From assembly GCA_963971405.1 (NCBI GenBank), contig OZ020491.1, positions 15,618,855 through 15,682,854 on the forward strand: DNA of 64,000 bases, in the 5' to 3' direction. The DNA is from Psococerastis gibbosa. Lineage: Eukaryota > Arthropoda > Insecta > Psocodea > Psocidae. Of this stretch, positions 33,340 to 45,656 are shown in pieces. Under the pieces are notes generated by a model, which did no database searches, was not told the origin of the DNA, and saw nothing but the letters and a program-made list of their open reading frames with translations. Each line of letters starts with the position of its first letter. Position 1 is the first letter of the stretch. Made by a program: the position numbers and the translations under genes.

Positions 33340-34790
33340 CAGTTTCACTTTGTTTACCATAGCAGTAGTGATTAAATAGTAATATAACAAAAGGCCATTA
33401 TTTTGGTCTTTACTGTTAATAGATTAAAATAAGTTTACCGCTATTTCTACCCTATGTACTGTACTTTCGCTAGGCTAAAACAGAAACCCCCGAAATTGGG
33501 ATGCCACTTTGTAGTTGATTAAATCGGCACACCTATCCAACAAGAGCGTGCTGTAAGATATCACCAGCAATAGACAAAATAAATGAAGCATTACAGAAAC
33601 AAATGACTTGACTAAAAGCCCGATTAAATCCCATAAAAACCTCCCTCCCTATCAAAAACGTTTAAAAATAAACCGCATGCTGGTGCTGCGAGGCCTAATG
33701 CTTTTTGTAGGGTCACACTAAAACAGCATCACTATTTGTTTTATGTTCTGTTGGGAACACCTGAATAAATACTGGTCTTAATTATGTGATAATGCCTTTA
33801 TAGTCAACAATAATTGCTTTATATTGTGGTAACTCTCCTTATTGAAGTTCATGGGCGTTTTATCACTAAATTGTCTCAGAATCTAGCGAAAGTAATGGAA
33901 ATGTCCTCCACCTTATAACTTGTCAAGTTAAACTTGACTGAAAAAGGAACCGTGACACAACAATCCAATGAGGGTCTAAGCCTGAGAACTGCCAGAGGTG
34001 CCTTTCTTTTGACCACTGTTCTATTTGGCATGTCTTCGTCAGCAGCATGTCCAGCAGCCGCGTTTTCACCTGCCTATGAAACTCATTAAGGTTTGTTGGA
34101 CCAAACCGATTTTTGATCTGTTCGTCCAATCTTCCGTTTCAGTCTAGTCCTCTGCCAGGGCTGACAGATGAACTTTTACGATGTGGTCAAAATTTTTTCG
34201 CCATAGATTTTTTGTATTGTTTTTGACTCATGTAAGCTTGAGTTTTAGCAAACTCATATCTGATTCCGTTAAGCAGGGTAAAGACATGTAGTTCTATGAA
34301 AATACTCCCAACCTCCTCGATAGAGCTGTGGAAAGTGACATCCGAAGGAATCCGTATTTATTCGTATTCCAAAGCATGGATACATCCTTCGGATTCCACT
34401 TTCCGTAGCCTTACAGCCGTAGGTGGGAGCCACCGTAAGAAGTTTGGGAAGTTGCCGTACGAGGCCCATGGATAGAATGGGTGGACTTGAGGACTTCAAT
34501 ATCTTATGAATTCCATTCTCCGACTCATGCAGTGGCGAAGCGTCAATGTGTGGCGGGCAATGCCGCATTACACTCAACAAACCCTTAGACTGTGTTAAGA
34601 GCTTCGTTGAAATCTATAGGAAGCCGCGAGCAAATGAGATTGTATGAGCTTGATGTAATCAATGTAGTCTAAGAAAATTAAGAACCATGTCACGTTATAG
34701 AATTCAAATGTTTTCTTTTTTGTTTTCTAATGTTTACTTTTTAAGAAGATAAAATGATGAGTGTTTTCTTTTTTTCTTCAAATTTTTACT
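33340..34790. other. No recognised gene
   Basis: Minus-strand frames at 34129-33923 and 34580-34269 have no recognisable family. A short self-complementary region around 34325-34410 (CGAAGGAATCCGTATT and ATCCTTCGGATTCC) was noted. Confidence 0.35.
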
Positions 34791-34796
34791 TTTTTA

Positions 34797-34920
34797 GCCG
34801 GCTATTCCACTTGTCAATATTCCGTCATTTCTGCATCAGTAATTGATGAGATGGTAGAAAGTAGAAAGAGTAAAGAAAAAAATCTCATCAATTATTGAAG
34901 AAAAAAAGTGAAAGAGCCGC
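34797..34920. mobile_element. Degenerate MITE related to 28772-29347
   Basis: The left end GCCGGCTATTCCACTTGTCA follows TTA (34794-34796), the uninterrupted form of the end split at 28781. The right half AATTATTGAAGAAAAAAAGT ends AGAGCCGC. Confidence 0.6.
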
Positions 34921-34929
34921 ATAAGAAGA

Positions 34930-35340
34930 TAGGACATGCTATATTAAATGATTCGGTTCTTTTCAACTTAAATAAATATTTGCAAGCATTACACTCGTAA
35001 CTATCCCACGCTCCGTCACTGGACTCATTGGGGGGATGTACGGAAGAGAGGAGTGTATTTTTGTTGACGGAGCGGTGCACAAGGTGAGCAAAGTTAGGAT
35101 AAAGTTATAAAATTTGAGTTGAGGATCATGGGTTTTACGACAATGCTCCATCTTTCAAAGTGACTTAGACGGAGTGGCAGCAGATGGTGCGTGAAGTGCA
35201 ATGTCAAAAGTTCAATCACAAAAGAAATATAACCTCGTCACTACCAATAAACTCAATTTTTACAAAACTTTTTTAAACTTCCCTACTTACCTCCTTTCAC
35301 ATAACTTTAAATAATGTCATCTGCAGAAAGCCATTTTTTT
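34930..35340. other. No recognised gene
   Basis: Two overlapping 62-codon minus-strand frames are not coding-like. Confidence 0.3.
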
Positions 35341-35360
35341 TAGTTTCGTTGCTGTATTAT

Positions 35361-35548
35361 GAATAAATAAATAAATATTGACTTGTTATATTTCTAAGCT
35401 AGCCTGACGGAGTTAGGGCTATAAAGCCCTCTCTTACACTCAACTAGGAAGGCCCGGAACCGCCATGCATTGCCAGAGAATATTTTAGTAAGAGTGGGAC
35501 TCGAACCAACAACCTTTTGGGTGAATGTCGGAGTCTGTCTACATGTCC
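35361..35548 (-). mobile_element. tRNA-derived SINE
   Basis: The minus strand starts GGACATGTAGACAGACTCCG, with B box GGTTGTTGGTTCGAGTCCCA, the body CTAGTTGAGTGTAAGAGAGG and an (ATTT)n tail. It matches 61351-61571. Confidence 0.85.
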
Positions 35549-35891
35549 TGACTGAATAGCCTACAGTTTACAATAAAGCCCTTTCCGACGAGCGAACTTT
35601 ATCCAGCCACTAAGCATGGGGGGAGGTTATCTCTAACTGGCACTCAACTCTGAAATCGGTATCCGACCAACCAACCCCTAGTTAGAATCCGGCGACTGAT
35701 ACTTATCATGTAAGTGAAGCTTATCTTGTTATTATTGTATTTTTATTGTTATTATTAATATTATTGAATCGGCTGAAATATGCTAACTACGTCAGAAGAT
35801 TCAATAATAACAACAAAAATAGTAACAAGATAAGCGTCAGTCGTCGGATCGGGCTTTGGCAATATTGGCAACAGTGTGCGTCCCCTATTTT

Positions 35892-36732
35892 TGCTTTCCA
35901 ATTTATACGTAGTATAAGGAAAGCTTTGTGATGTTCGAAATTTTCGATTCCGAGATTTCAACGGATTTACACGTTTTGAGGTCCCAGGAACCCCAAAAAG
36001 TGGTTTTTACGAAATGACTGTCTGTCTGTCTGTCTGTTCATCGATTTCCGGGCAAGCTACTCGGGCGATTTTGAAGAAATTTTGCATGTAGGTTCACAAA
36101 AATCATACCTCGAGACCATTTTTTTATATTTTGGGCTAACTCAATTTGGGGGTTTTATTATCAAAAAACTCTAAAAAAACGTCTAAAAAAATATTTCTCA
36201 AAAACGGCTCCAACGATTTCTTTCAAATTCACATATATTGTAGTCGTTATTAATGTTAACAAAATGCAGGGGGTCGCTTGCCCCTTGATAGTTTGCTTCT
36301 GGGGGTAAAAAAATAAAAATAACGAAATTTTCATGAAAAATGATTAAAAAATAATTTTTCTGCGAAACCTTTATATCGATAATTTCTACCTTCAGGCATG
36401 TTTTAGGTGTTTAATTGAGTAACGAAACCGGACAGGCTGCTTTCCCAGAAAACCATTTGGTTTTGTGCAAAAAAAATGTTTTTTAAAAAATGATAGAAAA
36501 TTCACGGTCAAATGCATTGCGTGCCCTGCCATTATTGCTGTGTGATGTGTTGGTCTGACCTATCTAGAAATTACCTCACTTTCAGTGACGTCATATGGGA
36601 ACCCCCCCCCCCCCCCCGAAATATCGGAAATTTAACCATAGGGAAATTATTTACCATGAAATTATTCATTTTCTCTATCTGCTAATTTTGATAAATTGGA
36701 AAGGATGTTCGAGTAAACTCGGACCGGTTCTT
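35892..36732 (+). mobile_element. ~845-bp TGCTTTCC repeat, copy D (841 bp)
   Basis: Complete copy between TTTT and CACC. It has 16 C at 36602-36617, while the other tract site is short here (GGGGG near 36150). The open frames inside arise from these tracts. Confidence 0.9.
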
Positions 36733-36734
36733 CA

Positions 36735-37165
36735 CCAATATGGCGTGTTTTGTAAACAAAGTGTTAGGGCATTTTTAAGTGGGTTACTTAGCGTTTTTAA
36801 TTGAATGATTACTTAATGTTTCATTAATAACACACTGTAATATTGTAGTTGGCGGAATATTTGAAAACATTTCTTTTAGAAAACATTTTCTTCTATTTTA
36901 CAATTAAATATGACTTCTGGACAATATTATTTTTTAAATCTATTTTAATTGTTCCACGAATACTTAGCTTACGTTATATTCCACTTCACGGTATTATAGA
37001 TCTCTGGTTGTGCTCATTACAGAAAGGTGGGGAGACATTCAGTTTTCATGGTGAACAGAATGATTAAGGCAGATTTCCAACTATTTTATAAACAAAGCAG
37101 GTCTGGATATTTTTGACTTAATTAATTAATTAATTCCTCGTTTCTCTGCAGCAAAGATATGGAAA
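36735..37165. other. No recognised gene
   Basis: AT-rich with short frames only. Confidence 0.3.
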
Positions 37166-37173
37166 TGGTCTTA

Positions 37174-37313
37174 GGCGGCGTTTCCATTGACCTCGTATTG
37201 CAGAATGCACATGTCGTTGACGTGGTAGCAGGCATCAGTAATAACTCTTTAATGTCTGCTACCACGTCAACGCCATGTGCATTCTGCAATACGAGGTCAA
37301 TGGAAACGCCGCC
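37174..37313. mobile_element. Palindromic MITE, 140 bp, perfect TTA duplication
   Basis: It runs GGCGGCGTTTCCATTGACCT to AGGTCAATGGAAACGCCGCC with TTA at 37171-37173 and 37314-37316. The core GACGTGGTAGCAGGCAT is in each arm. It is almost a perfect hairpin with a ~16-nt centre. Confidence 0.85.
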
Positions 37314-37544
37314 TTATGAAAAATTCGTTAAAATGCAAGCTTTCTACAAAAGCAGGCTGTTTACTTGTCTCTGATATACGACTATTCTATAAAATCTGTT
37401 TAATGCTTTTTATCGTGTTTTTCCAGAGCAAAAACAATTCAGGTGCAAAAATGCAAACTAGGGAAGTTTGAATTTTTTATGAATTTTTCTGCTTTATTTC
37501 AAATTAGGAAATCTTTGTATTAATTAATTATTCACGCCCATTTG

Positions 37545-37769
37545 AAAAAAAAAATGGTCTCGAAGTATGATTTTTGTGAACCTACATGCAAAATTTCATC
37601 AAAATCGGCCGGGTAATTTGCCCGGAAATCGATGAACAGACAGACATTTCGTAAAAACCACTTTTTTGGGTTCCTGGGACCTCAAAACGTGTAAATCCGT
37701 TGAAATCTCGGAATCGAAAATTTCGACCATCACAAAGCTTCCCTTATACGACGTATAAATTGGAAAGCA
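37545..37769 (-). mobile_element. Half copy of the ~845-bp TGCTTTCC repeat
   Basis: Only the ~225 bases next to the TGCTTTCC end are present, from ATGGTCTCGAAGTATGATTT to GTATAAATTGGAAAGCA. Confidence 0.8.
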
Positions 37770-39140
37770 AAAAGACAGTATTATTTCTTTGGCTTTGAAA
37801 ATCAAAACTTTTGTGTTTCTACTGCGACAGTTTGGCAATAAAAGTAAAATAGGTAATGCATTTTAAATTAGACGAGGAGTGATTGAGTCTACTTGACAAG
37901 AAAAATTAGGCATTAGTTGCTGTGCGGTGCTGGAAGATCTACTTCTTGTAGCCAAGCCAACGGCCTTGCCATGTTGATTCCATTAGAGCTGAGCATGTTT
38001 CAAACTGCGGCAACTTGGTAGTGTGCACAGCGTTGGCAGGGGAACCTGGTGGGACATGATAACGCGCTTAGGCAGTATAAGTCGAGTCCTGGTCACCTCC
38101 GATCTAATCGTGTGACTTTACCATGTTCCCCAAGTGGTTCGGAATCCACTATAATCAGGAGGTCCACCCTGTTAGTCAACTCCCCTTTCCCCGAGGTGAG
38201 TCCTTTGCCCTTTGGGTGCCTCAAGTTAACAGACTCACTCCCCCCGCCAGGCTGACAGGGTAGCTGAAGGCAGGCGTTAGAAACGACACTTTTTGTTTTT
38301 CTTCTGTTTGATTAGAACGGTATAAGCTTAATTTGAACTTGGAAGGCTGGCTGATTATCCTATTTATCTTGAAACATGTGTGCTATTAATATTTTGCCAA
38401 TTCGCTGTGACATGTTGACAGAAAGAATAACGGCACTTTTTTTTCAATCTTAATTCTTTACAGTCCCCGAACATCCGTAGGCCATAATTGGTCCAAATTA
38501 AAACCATGTGTTTTACTAGTTGATCTATGTTCATATTTGCTACTGTGTTTTTCCCTTAACGAGATGTGATTTTGGCTAGCGCTGAAGTTTAGAAAGATTC
38601 ATGGTGAGGCGGTAGTTTGATAGGCTACGTACTTAGGTAGCATAATGTTTACTTGTTTTTTTTTCAATGAGCAATTTTTCATTCTATTTGCTACAGCTAT
38701 GAATACCTCCTGGTATTCCGCTCGAAATGGTGTATTTTGATTGGAAAGTACTCATGCATGCACTGATTGGTCGAAGAAGACACCAGAAATTAAAAAAAAT
38801 ATCATTAGCAGGAGTGGATGCCCCATCTATCCTATATTGAACTTTAATTTAGTCAATTTGCACGTGCGCGTGTCGGAAATACCAGGAGCTCATCAGTGAC
38901 AAGAATCCAATAAAAAGTCGAATTGGTCCCCCAATAAATCAGTGAAGTGCTGTGTTTATTTCTGTTATTTCGGTGGCTCAAATTGAAGCTTTTGTTGACC
39001 CGGATATGAGATGAATTCGGCAGTGGAACTTGAGTTCCCCGTGACTTTGAACTTCGATCTCTTTCGCAATCTACGCTAGCAATAACTCACTAAATTACTT
39101 ACTTCCTTCATTTTTTGACCTCTCAATAATTGTATTTAAA
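37770..39140. other. No recognised gene
   Basis: A GC-richer patch at 37960-38280 (CAGCGTTGGCAGGGGAACCT, GGTGGGACATGATAACGCGC) could be an old repeat but matches nothing else here. No credible frame. Confidence 0.35.
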
Positions 39141-39149
39141 TAATGACGC

Positions 39150-39565
39150 CTGCATTTGGAGTGTTTTATTACATACGGATGTGAAACCTGGATTATAGCC
39201 CATAAGGAACTAAAGAAGCTGGAAGTGTTAGAAATATGTTATAGAAGAATGCGTCGGATCAGTTGGAGGGACAGCGAGACGAATGAAAGAGTGCGAGAGA
39301 GGTTATTGAAGAAGAGAGGCTATTGAAGAAGAGAGACAGCTATTACCCCATATAAAAACTAGAAGAGCGAAATGGTAGAGCAGTTGTTAATTTTGTTAGT
39401 TGGGTTAATTGAAAGAGTAATTTGCCCATATGGAAAATAAGGACTTTCTTTCTTTCGTTCTTTCTTTCTTTGTTAGGACACGAAAATTTGAGGCACGCCA
39501 TCATTGAAGGAAGGAAGTGGATGGAACTAATAGAAGAGGCTGGCCGAATAAGCCGTTAGCTAATG
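39150..39565 (+). mobile_element. LINE C-terminal fragment, interrupted by a retroposon tail
   Basis: The plus strand encodes CFITYGCETWIIAHKELKKL, EVLEICYRRMRRISWRDSET and NERVRERLLKKR. The segment 39360-39475 ends GCCCATATGGAAAATAAGGA plus (CTTT)n, which matches 52740-52812. After it comes RHAIIEGRKWMELIEEAGR. The order suggests a second retroelement tail lying inside the LINE. Confidence 0.6.
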
Positions 39566-39576
39566 GACCAACTCTT

Positions 39577-39680
39577 CGGCTTCGGTGGTATGGTAATAGC
39601 GTGCTTATACTTGTGCGAGTCTCCACACACCATGCGATCAGAGACGTGTCGTAACTAAGCACAAGTACTGTATAAGTTGC
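39577..39680 (+). mobile_element. Second SINE-like family, partial copy
   Basis: GGTGGTATGGTAATAGCGTG, then ACTTGTGCGAGTCTCC, CACCATGCGATCAGAGACGT match the reverse complement of 44625-44695. The head looks tRNA-like but the boxes are degenerate. Confidence 0.5.
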
Positions 39681-39767
39681 TTAGTTAGCTAAGTTAAGCT
39701 ATTTTACATAAATTGCTGCAAATATCTCATAATTTGATTTAATAGGGAACATTAAACACTGAATATT

Positions 39768-40047
39768 GTATAACCTGGAGAGATCGTGTTCCTAATGCTG
39801 ACGTCCTAAGGCGAATTGATACAGAAGCCGAGTTTCTGCTGACGGTTATGAAATGGAAACTAAAATGCGTCGGCCATGTGAAGAGGAACGAACAGCATCG
39901 CTTTTTGTACGTAATAATCCAAGGGAAGATAGAAGGACATCCTGGTTGAAAAACCTGAGGCAGTGGTTTGGTAAGAGCACGACTTCCATTTTCAGAGCAA
40001 CAGTCTCCAAGGTGCAAATTGCCATGATGGTCACTAATCATCAATAG
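39768..40047 (+). mobile_element. LINE C-terminal fragment
   Basis: The plus strand encodes ITWRDRVPNADVLRRIDTEA, EFLLTVMKWKLKCVGHVKRN, then after a frame change SWLKNLRQWFGKSTTSIFRA and TVSKVQIAMMVTNHQ with a stop. This is the usual end of RTE-like LINE proteins. It abuts a ~845-bp repeat copy. Confidence 0.75.
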
Positions 40048-40048
40048 T

Positions 40049-40893
40049 AAGAACCGGTCCGAGTTTACTCGAACATGCTTTCCAATTTATCAAGTAGTAG
40101 CTAGAGAAAATGAGTAATTTCATGGTAAATAATTTTCCTATAGTTAAATTTCGGGCATTCTGGGGGGGGGGGGGGTTTGTCCACCTGACGTCACTGGAGG
40201 TGAGGTAAATTCTAGATAGGTCAGACCAACAAATTACCACACAGCAATAATGGCAGGGCACGCAATGCGTTTGACCGTGAATTTTCTATCATTTTTTCAA
40301 AAACATTTTTTTTGCACAAAACCAAATAGTTTTTTAGGAAAGCAACCTGTCTGGTTTCGTTACTCAATTTAACACCTAAAACATGCCTGAAGGTAGAAAT
40401 CATCGATGGAAAGGTTTCATAGAAAAATTATTTTTTAGTCTATTTTCATTAAAATTGAGTTATTTTCATTTTTTTACCCCCAGAAGCAAACTATCAATGG
40501 GTAAGCGACCCCCCGCATTTTGTCAACATTAATAACGACTGCAATATATGTGAATTTAAAAGAAATCGTTGGAGCCGTTTTGGAGAAATGATTTTTTTTA
40601 GACGTTTTTTATGAGTTTTTTGAAAATAAAACCCCCCAAATTGAGTTAGCCCAAAATAAAAATAAATTGTTCCGAGGTATGATTTTTGTCAACCTACGTG
40701 CCAAATTTCATCAAAATGGACCGAGTAGTTTGCCCGGAAATTGACGCACAGACAGAGCGACAGACAGACATTTCGTAAAAACAACTTTTTTGGGTTCCTG
40801 GGACCTCAAAACGTGTAAATCCGTTGAAATCTCGGAATCGAAAATTTCGACCATCACAAAGCTTTCCTTATACTACGTATAAATTGGAAAGCA
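40049..40893 (-). mobile_element. ~845-bp TGCTTTCC repeat, copy E (845 bp)
   Basis: Complete copy from AAGAACCGGTCCGAGTTTAC to GTATAAATTGGAAAGCA, with 14 G at 40162-40175. Confidence 0.9.
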
Positions 40894-42370
40894 AAAACAT
40901 TATACCAGTTCTATGGGCTAGTAAAAGTTGTCAGCACACCAACCAACAACTATGATGAAGAACGCATAACGTAAGCCTACAATATTTGGCGGTTTTAAGC
41001 TATTTTCCATAAATTGCTGCAAAAATCTCATAACTTGATTTATTAGGGAACGTTTCACTTTCCTAGCCGCATGTGGATTGTTAAACATTTGTTTACTTGT
41101 GTGTGGGAATTTTATGCGTCCCGTGGGCTCATAAATTTGTGCTTCCAGCCTGAGTGCTGGTGTGAAATTTCACGGCTGTTTTGACTGAAGTGTTACTGGA
41201 GAACTTTGGAACTCCTAAATGATATATTACGCGCTCATTGTTACTGATGGTTTACATTTCAAATAGTAAAATAAAACAATAGGGAACCCCACCTTGCTAG
41301 TGGTTTTATCCTTTACATCATCTTGATTTGCATCGCCTGCAGATAACCTCTAAGAATACATTTGTTGTTTAGTTAAATTATTCTTGTTTATTTATTATTC
41401 TTGCGATGTACTTTGTAATTTGTTAATTTTTTGTTGCAATTTGAATGATTTAGTCGTTCAAATTTTTGAGAACTATTCCTTGCAAAACCAAAAAGTGCAA
41501 ATTTTGTACCTTTGAGATCCACATCCTCCAGCCACAGGCGAAGAAACCAGTAACCCTACGTAGGCTAAATCTCGGCCTACTATTATACTATAGAGCACAA
41601 TTTCGTGAACTTTTACATAAATATCCTCGGGCTTTGAACACACAGAAACATATAATATATATAATGCCTGTGGACATGTTGGCAATAATTGTAGAGTAAA
41701 AATTAAAACTGGCCCCACTTAGCTGTCCAATGTTCACGTCCAATAATTGATTTAACTCCACTTGCGAGTCAACAGCTCTGACAGCCAAAACACCCAGGAT
41801 ATTTTCCGAAGAATTCAAACTAGAACTCTCCACATGGAATTTAATACACTCACAGAACGTTATTCCTATTTTTATCCTGCCAAACCATTCTTAAAAAATT
41901 AAGAAAACTAAATACACGGAATAATTATATTTTTAGGAAAGTTACTAGTGCATGTGTGTGCATTGCAATTTTTTCTAAGTGAAGAAAAATAGGAAACAAA
42001 AATATTATCAGAGCTCTCGTGATTGTAGGAACTAGTGAGTGTAAAAAGGGTATAGTAGTGTCAAGCTGTCAATTCTGGAGCTAATTCTGGACATTATGGA
42101 GTTCCGCAGGGCTCCTCAGTCCTCACAGTCAGACGCGCCGCGGTTCATTCAAAGCTCTGACTTACAGTAGCTAATGGACCACTGCTGGGGTTTCTGTTGG
42201 AAACAGCGCCGACCGCGTTCTTATCAAAACATACGTACCCGATTACAACGAGCGGTGCCACTATAGAAGGTTTTAATTTTATGGCTCTTCATTTCCTGCG
42301 AATTTGTGATTATACTATTGGTGCACACACCACTGGATTTTTGTTCATATCAGGGGAAGGAGTATTATAT
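40894..42370. other. No recognised gene
   Basis: A minus-strand frame 41833-41588 (starts MESSSLNSSENILGVLAVRA) has somewhat coding-like composition, but I see no family and no clear splice pattern, so it is not called. Confidence 0.3.
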
Positions 42371-42373
42371 TAT

Positions 42374-43389
42374 TGCTTTCCAATTTATACGTAGTATAAG
42401 GAAAGCTTTGTGATGGTCGAAATTTTCGATTCCGAGATTTCAACGAATTTACACGTTTTGAGGTCCCAGGAACCCAAAAAAGTGGTTTTTACGAAATGTC
42501 TGTCTGTCGGTCGGTCTGTCTGTTCGTCGATTTCCGGGCAAACTACTCAGTGGATTTGAGTGAAATTTGGCATGTAGGTTCACAAAAATCATACCTCGGG
42601 GTCTTTTTTTTTTTTGGGCTAACTCAATTTGGGGGGGTTTTATTTTCAAAAAACTCCAAAAAACGTCTAAAAAAATTATTTCTAAAAAACGGCTCCAACG
42701 ATTTCTTTTAAATTCTCGTTGATTGTAGTCGTTATTAATGTTGACAAAATGCGGGGGGTCGCTTGCCCCTTGATAGTTTGCTTCTGGGGGTAAAAAAATA
42801 AAAATAACTAAATTTTAATGAAAAAATGACTAAAAAATGCGAAACCTTTCTATCGATGATTTCTACCTTCAAGCATGTTTTAGGTGTTAAATTGAGTAAC
42901 GAAACCGGATAGGTTGCTTTCCCAAAAAAATATTTGGTTTTGCCCAAAAAATTATTTTTTGAAAAAAATGATAGAAAATTCGCGCTCAAAGGTGCCCATT
43001 CCACATACGTACAACGTCAACGAAAAATTGAAAAATGACGTCAAAATGACGTAAATTGACGTGGTAGCAGAATTTTTAGTATGTCTTTAATGTCTGCTAA
43101 AACGTCATTTTTCAATTTTTCGTTGACGATTGAAGTATATGGAATACCCCCCAAATGCATTGCATGCCCTGCCATTATTGCTGTGTGGTAATTAATGTGT
43201 TTGTTTGACCTATCGAGAATTTACCTCACTTCCAGTGACGTCAGGTGGACAACCGCCCCCCCCCCCCCCCCCCCGAGATATCGGAAATTTAACCATAGGA
43301 ATAATATTTGCCATAAAATTACTAATTTTCTCTATCTAATAATTTTGATAAATTGGAAAGCATGTTCGAGTGAACTCGGACCGGTTCTT
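42374..43389 (+). mobile_element. ~845-bp TGCTTTCC repeat, copy F, carrying a MITE
   Basis: It runs TGCTTTCCAATTTATACGTA to ACTCGGACCGGTTCTT and is 1016 bp including the 162-bp MITE at 42991. It has the longest tract in the window, 19 C at 43256-43274. Confidence 0.9.
42991..43152. mobile_element. Palindromic MITE, 162 bp, AAA duplication, empty site known
   Basis: It runs GGTGCCCATTCCACATACGT to ATATGGAATACCCCCC, flanked by AAA on each side. The host repeat in copies C and D reads (T)CAAATGCA uninterrupted, giving the pre-insertion site and proving a 3-bp duplication. Confidence 0.9.
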
Positions 43390-44505
43390 TTTAATGTTAA
43401 GACCAAACCGGAGACTTTTGACCTTGAACGTTGAGCGTTGAATACATAGAAATATAATAGAACTGGAGCGGCGGGAGCCATAATATGCCTTACGAGGCAC
43501 CCGTTAACCATACTATCAGAGATAAGTACCAACGCAAAAAATATCGAAGTCTTACACACTGCAGCATAGCAAAGGGGATACCTGGACCCGGTCAAAATCT
43601 CTGTAGTTTAGTAGTTAGCTTGTGCAGGCTATTTCCCCGCCGAATTGCGTACTTGTCTTGTGCAGGCTACACTAGCAGCCATATTGATAACGGTCTCTAG
43701 CCACGGGATGGTTGAATATCCATTCTATAAACAAAGCCCCGCGTCGCGTACCTGTTCCGTATTTCAAATAATTGCAGTCTTACCTATTGCTGGCGCTTTA
43801 CTGTCAAATTAAGTGTTCATATTTCAAGGCATATGCATTTAATTACAAACGTTGGAGGTTTTTCTTCCCTGTGGGGCACGTTAAAATGTTCTAAAAGGTA
43901 TGTTTTTAAATGCTTCATGCACAAATTTGAGACCTATACTTATAGGAATTTTAGTTTGGCTTGATAGGGTAAGCATGTGTACGCGTATACTAGTCCCTCC
44001 TATCGATTATTACTATGCCCCTGCGGTTTAAAACGTGTATTAGGAACCCCCTGCAAAGTCATTTCCAGGCCAGTCACGTGACCCCCTCCGGTTTGGCCTT
44101 AATGTATGTTATTACTTTCAAATATTTTTTGACACGGATCTTAAAATTTGGATTGTTAACCTTTTTGTGGGACAGAACTCTGACTCAATTCACTGTTTAA
44201 TTTATGAATTTGAATTTCCCGCGCATTTTGCACTCATTTGTTTTAAAACAATAATTGAATAAATCCCGGTATTATAATAATCCCAAATCGCCATGATCGT
44301 GCTGCCGAAACGTAAAATATGTAGACTGGGCCAGCCATCTGTTATCTGTCCCTGGCCAAAACTTACTGTATGTAACTCTAATAGTATTAGCCGTGCTGCG
44401 AATAGACTTGTCTATAATTTTATTAAATCAAAAGTGCGGTGCTGTTTTTTGATGTTACATTTTCTTTTTGTCCAACAAACCACTTCTACTCATTCATTTG
44501 GTCAG
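43390..44505. other. No recognised gene
   Basis: CCCGGTATTATAATAATCCC then AAATCGCCATGATCG at 44264-44299 resembles an end of the element at 26541. No coding frame stands out. Confidence 0.35.
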
Positions 44506-44506
44506 T

Positions 44507-44508
<2 letters not shown>

Positions 44509-44549
<41 letters not shown>

Positions 44550-44697
44550 TAAATTGCATACAAACAATTTAATGAATGCATCAGATTGACCTTTTCAGTT
44601 GCCTCTGTAGGTTATTACCCGTGATGAGTACGACACGTCTCCGATTGCATGGCGTGTACAGACTCGCACAAGTGCAAGCACGTTACCACCTGGCCAT
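44509..44697 (-). mobile_element. SINE-like retroposon with 36-base poly(A)
   Basis: A run of 36 T (44509-44544) is the poly(A) tail of a minus-strand insertion. The body matches 39577-39680 in reverse (GGTAACGTGCTTGCACTTGT, GCGAGTCTGTACACGCCATG). The long pure tail suggests recent insertion. Confidence 0.6.
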
Positions 44698-44704
44698 CGA
44701 AGTC

Positions 44705-44973
44705 GATATGCATATTCAATATGGCCATATGTGAAAGCTAAGCTCTTAGCATCTAATTAATTCTTATAATATTTTTACTATGCCTGGACCTTATTTCGCT
44801 GCATATAATTTAATATATATATTCTCCATGATTTATAGAAAAATATCACTTTAAAATAATACATAAATAAAATAATTTTAAAATAGTATTGAGGCTTATG
44901 GAAAAATCAACGCTTTGATATCAGTGCAACTGGTGCTGCCATCTACAAAATGACGTCACAAATGAACCTCATA
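44705..44973 (+). repeat. Dispersed repeat, near-identical to 20855-21147
   Basis: Same text as 20855-21147, with a short deletion after AATTCTT and few substitutions. Confidence 0.7.
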
Positions 44974-45266
44974 GTGTCCAAAAATTAATGACCCATTGGC
45001 TCAGGGCAATTTCCATAAAAGTCCACAATAAAAATAATGTTTATACGATATGTAGCCTATATCATTGTAGATAATCAGCAATATAGGGAGTTGTTTCATA
45101 AACACCAATAAAGTAATAGACCTATACTTTAACATTTCGTCCTAGCTTTTCGAAGCTAGTAATAATTACAAACAAAATGATCCTATTATATTTTTACTTA
45201 CAGTGTACAACAATACAATAATATTGAAAAATTTGTCCATGTAACAAGTTACGACGTATAAAAAAA

Positions 45267-45656
45267 TCACACACATCCATTCCCCCAGCATCCACACCAT
45301 GGAATTTTTTCTTCGTGAAACACTGTTCTCGAACTCGAGGTGCTTAGTTTTCGTCTCGTCATGCTACTCGCTCGACTACTCACACTGTTAGTTCTTTCAC
45401 GTTCACTATAAGTTCCGTCGTATTCGTCACATCTACTTTTCGATCTTAATTTGGTGAGTATCCCCGGGCGTTCCTCCTCCACAGCCTCGCCTGAAGGCGT
45501 TCTCTTATTGAATTTGATGCTAACCCGACGGGTCCTCCGATCGGTTTTTGTGGGAGAGTCTAAACCGGAAGAAGAACTGATGCTGATGTTGTTGAGACCC
45601 AGAATGCGTGACGGTCTTCGTTCCAGTAGGTTGTTGTCCAGACTGGAGAGCGATAT
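45267..45656 (-). CDS. Terminal exon with Cys-rich C-terminus of the minus-strand gene
   Basis: The exon has 390 nt: 129 codons and a TAA stop. The acceptor ATTACCTTCCAG|ATATCG gives phase 0, matching the previous exon. The protein runs ISLSSLDNNLLERRPSRILG, then Arg/Ser-rich sequence, and ends VFHEEKIPWCGCWGNGCV. Three cysteines within the last nine residues next to Trp suggest lipid attachment, but the end is not a canonical CAAX box. The open frame extends upstream to an ATG at 45713, but splicing at 45656 explains the data better. Confidence 0.85.
   Translation of the reverse strand: MSLSSLDNNLLERRPSRILGLNNISISSSSGLDSPTKTDRRTRRVSIKFNKRTPSGEAVEEERPGILTKLRSKSRCDEYDGTYSERERTNSVSSRASSMTRRKLSTSSSRTVFHEEKIPWCGCWGNGCV

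Noticed and set aside
41588-41833. Possible minus-strand exon (MESSSLNSSENILGVLAVRA...)
   Set aside because: No flanking exon, splice consensus or family match was found.
44293-44589. Frame with poly-Phe
   Set aside because: Produced by the 36-base T tract of a retroposon tail.
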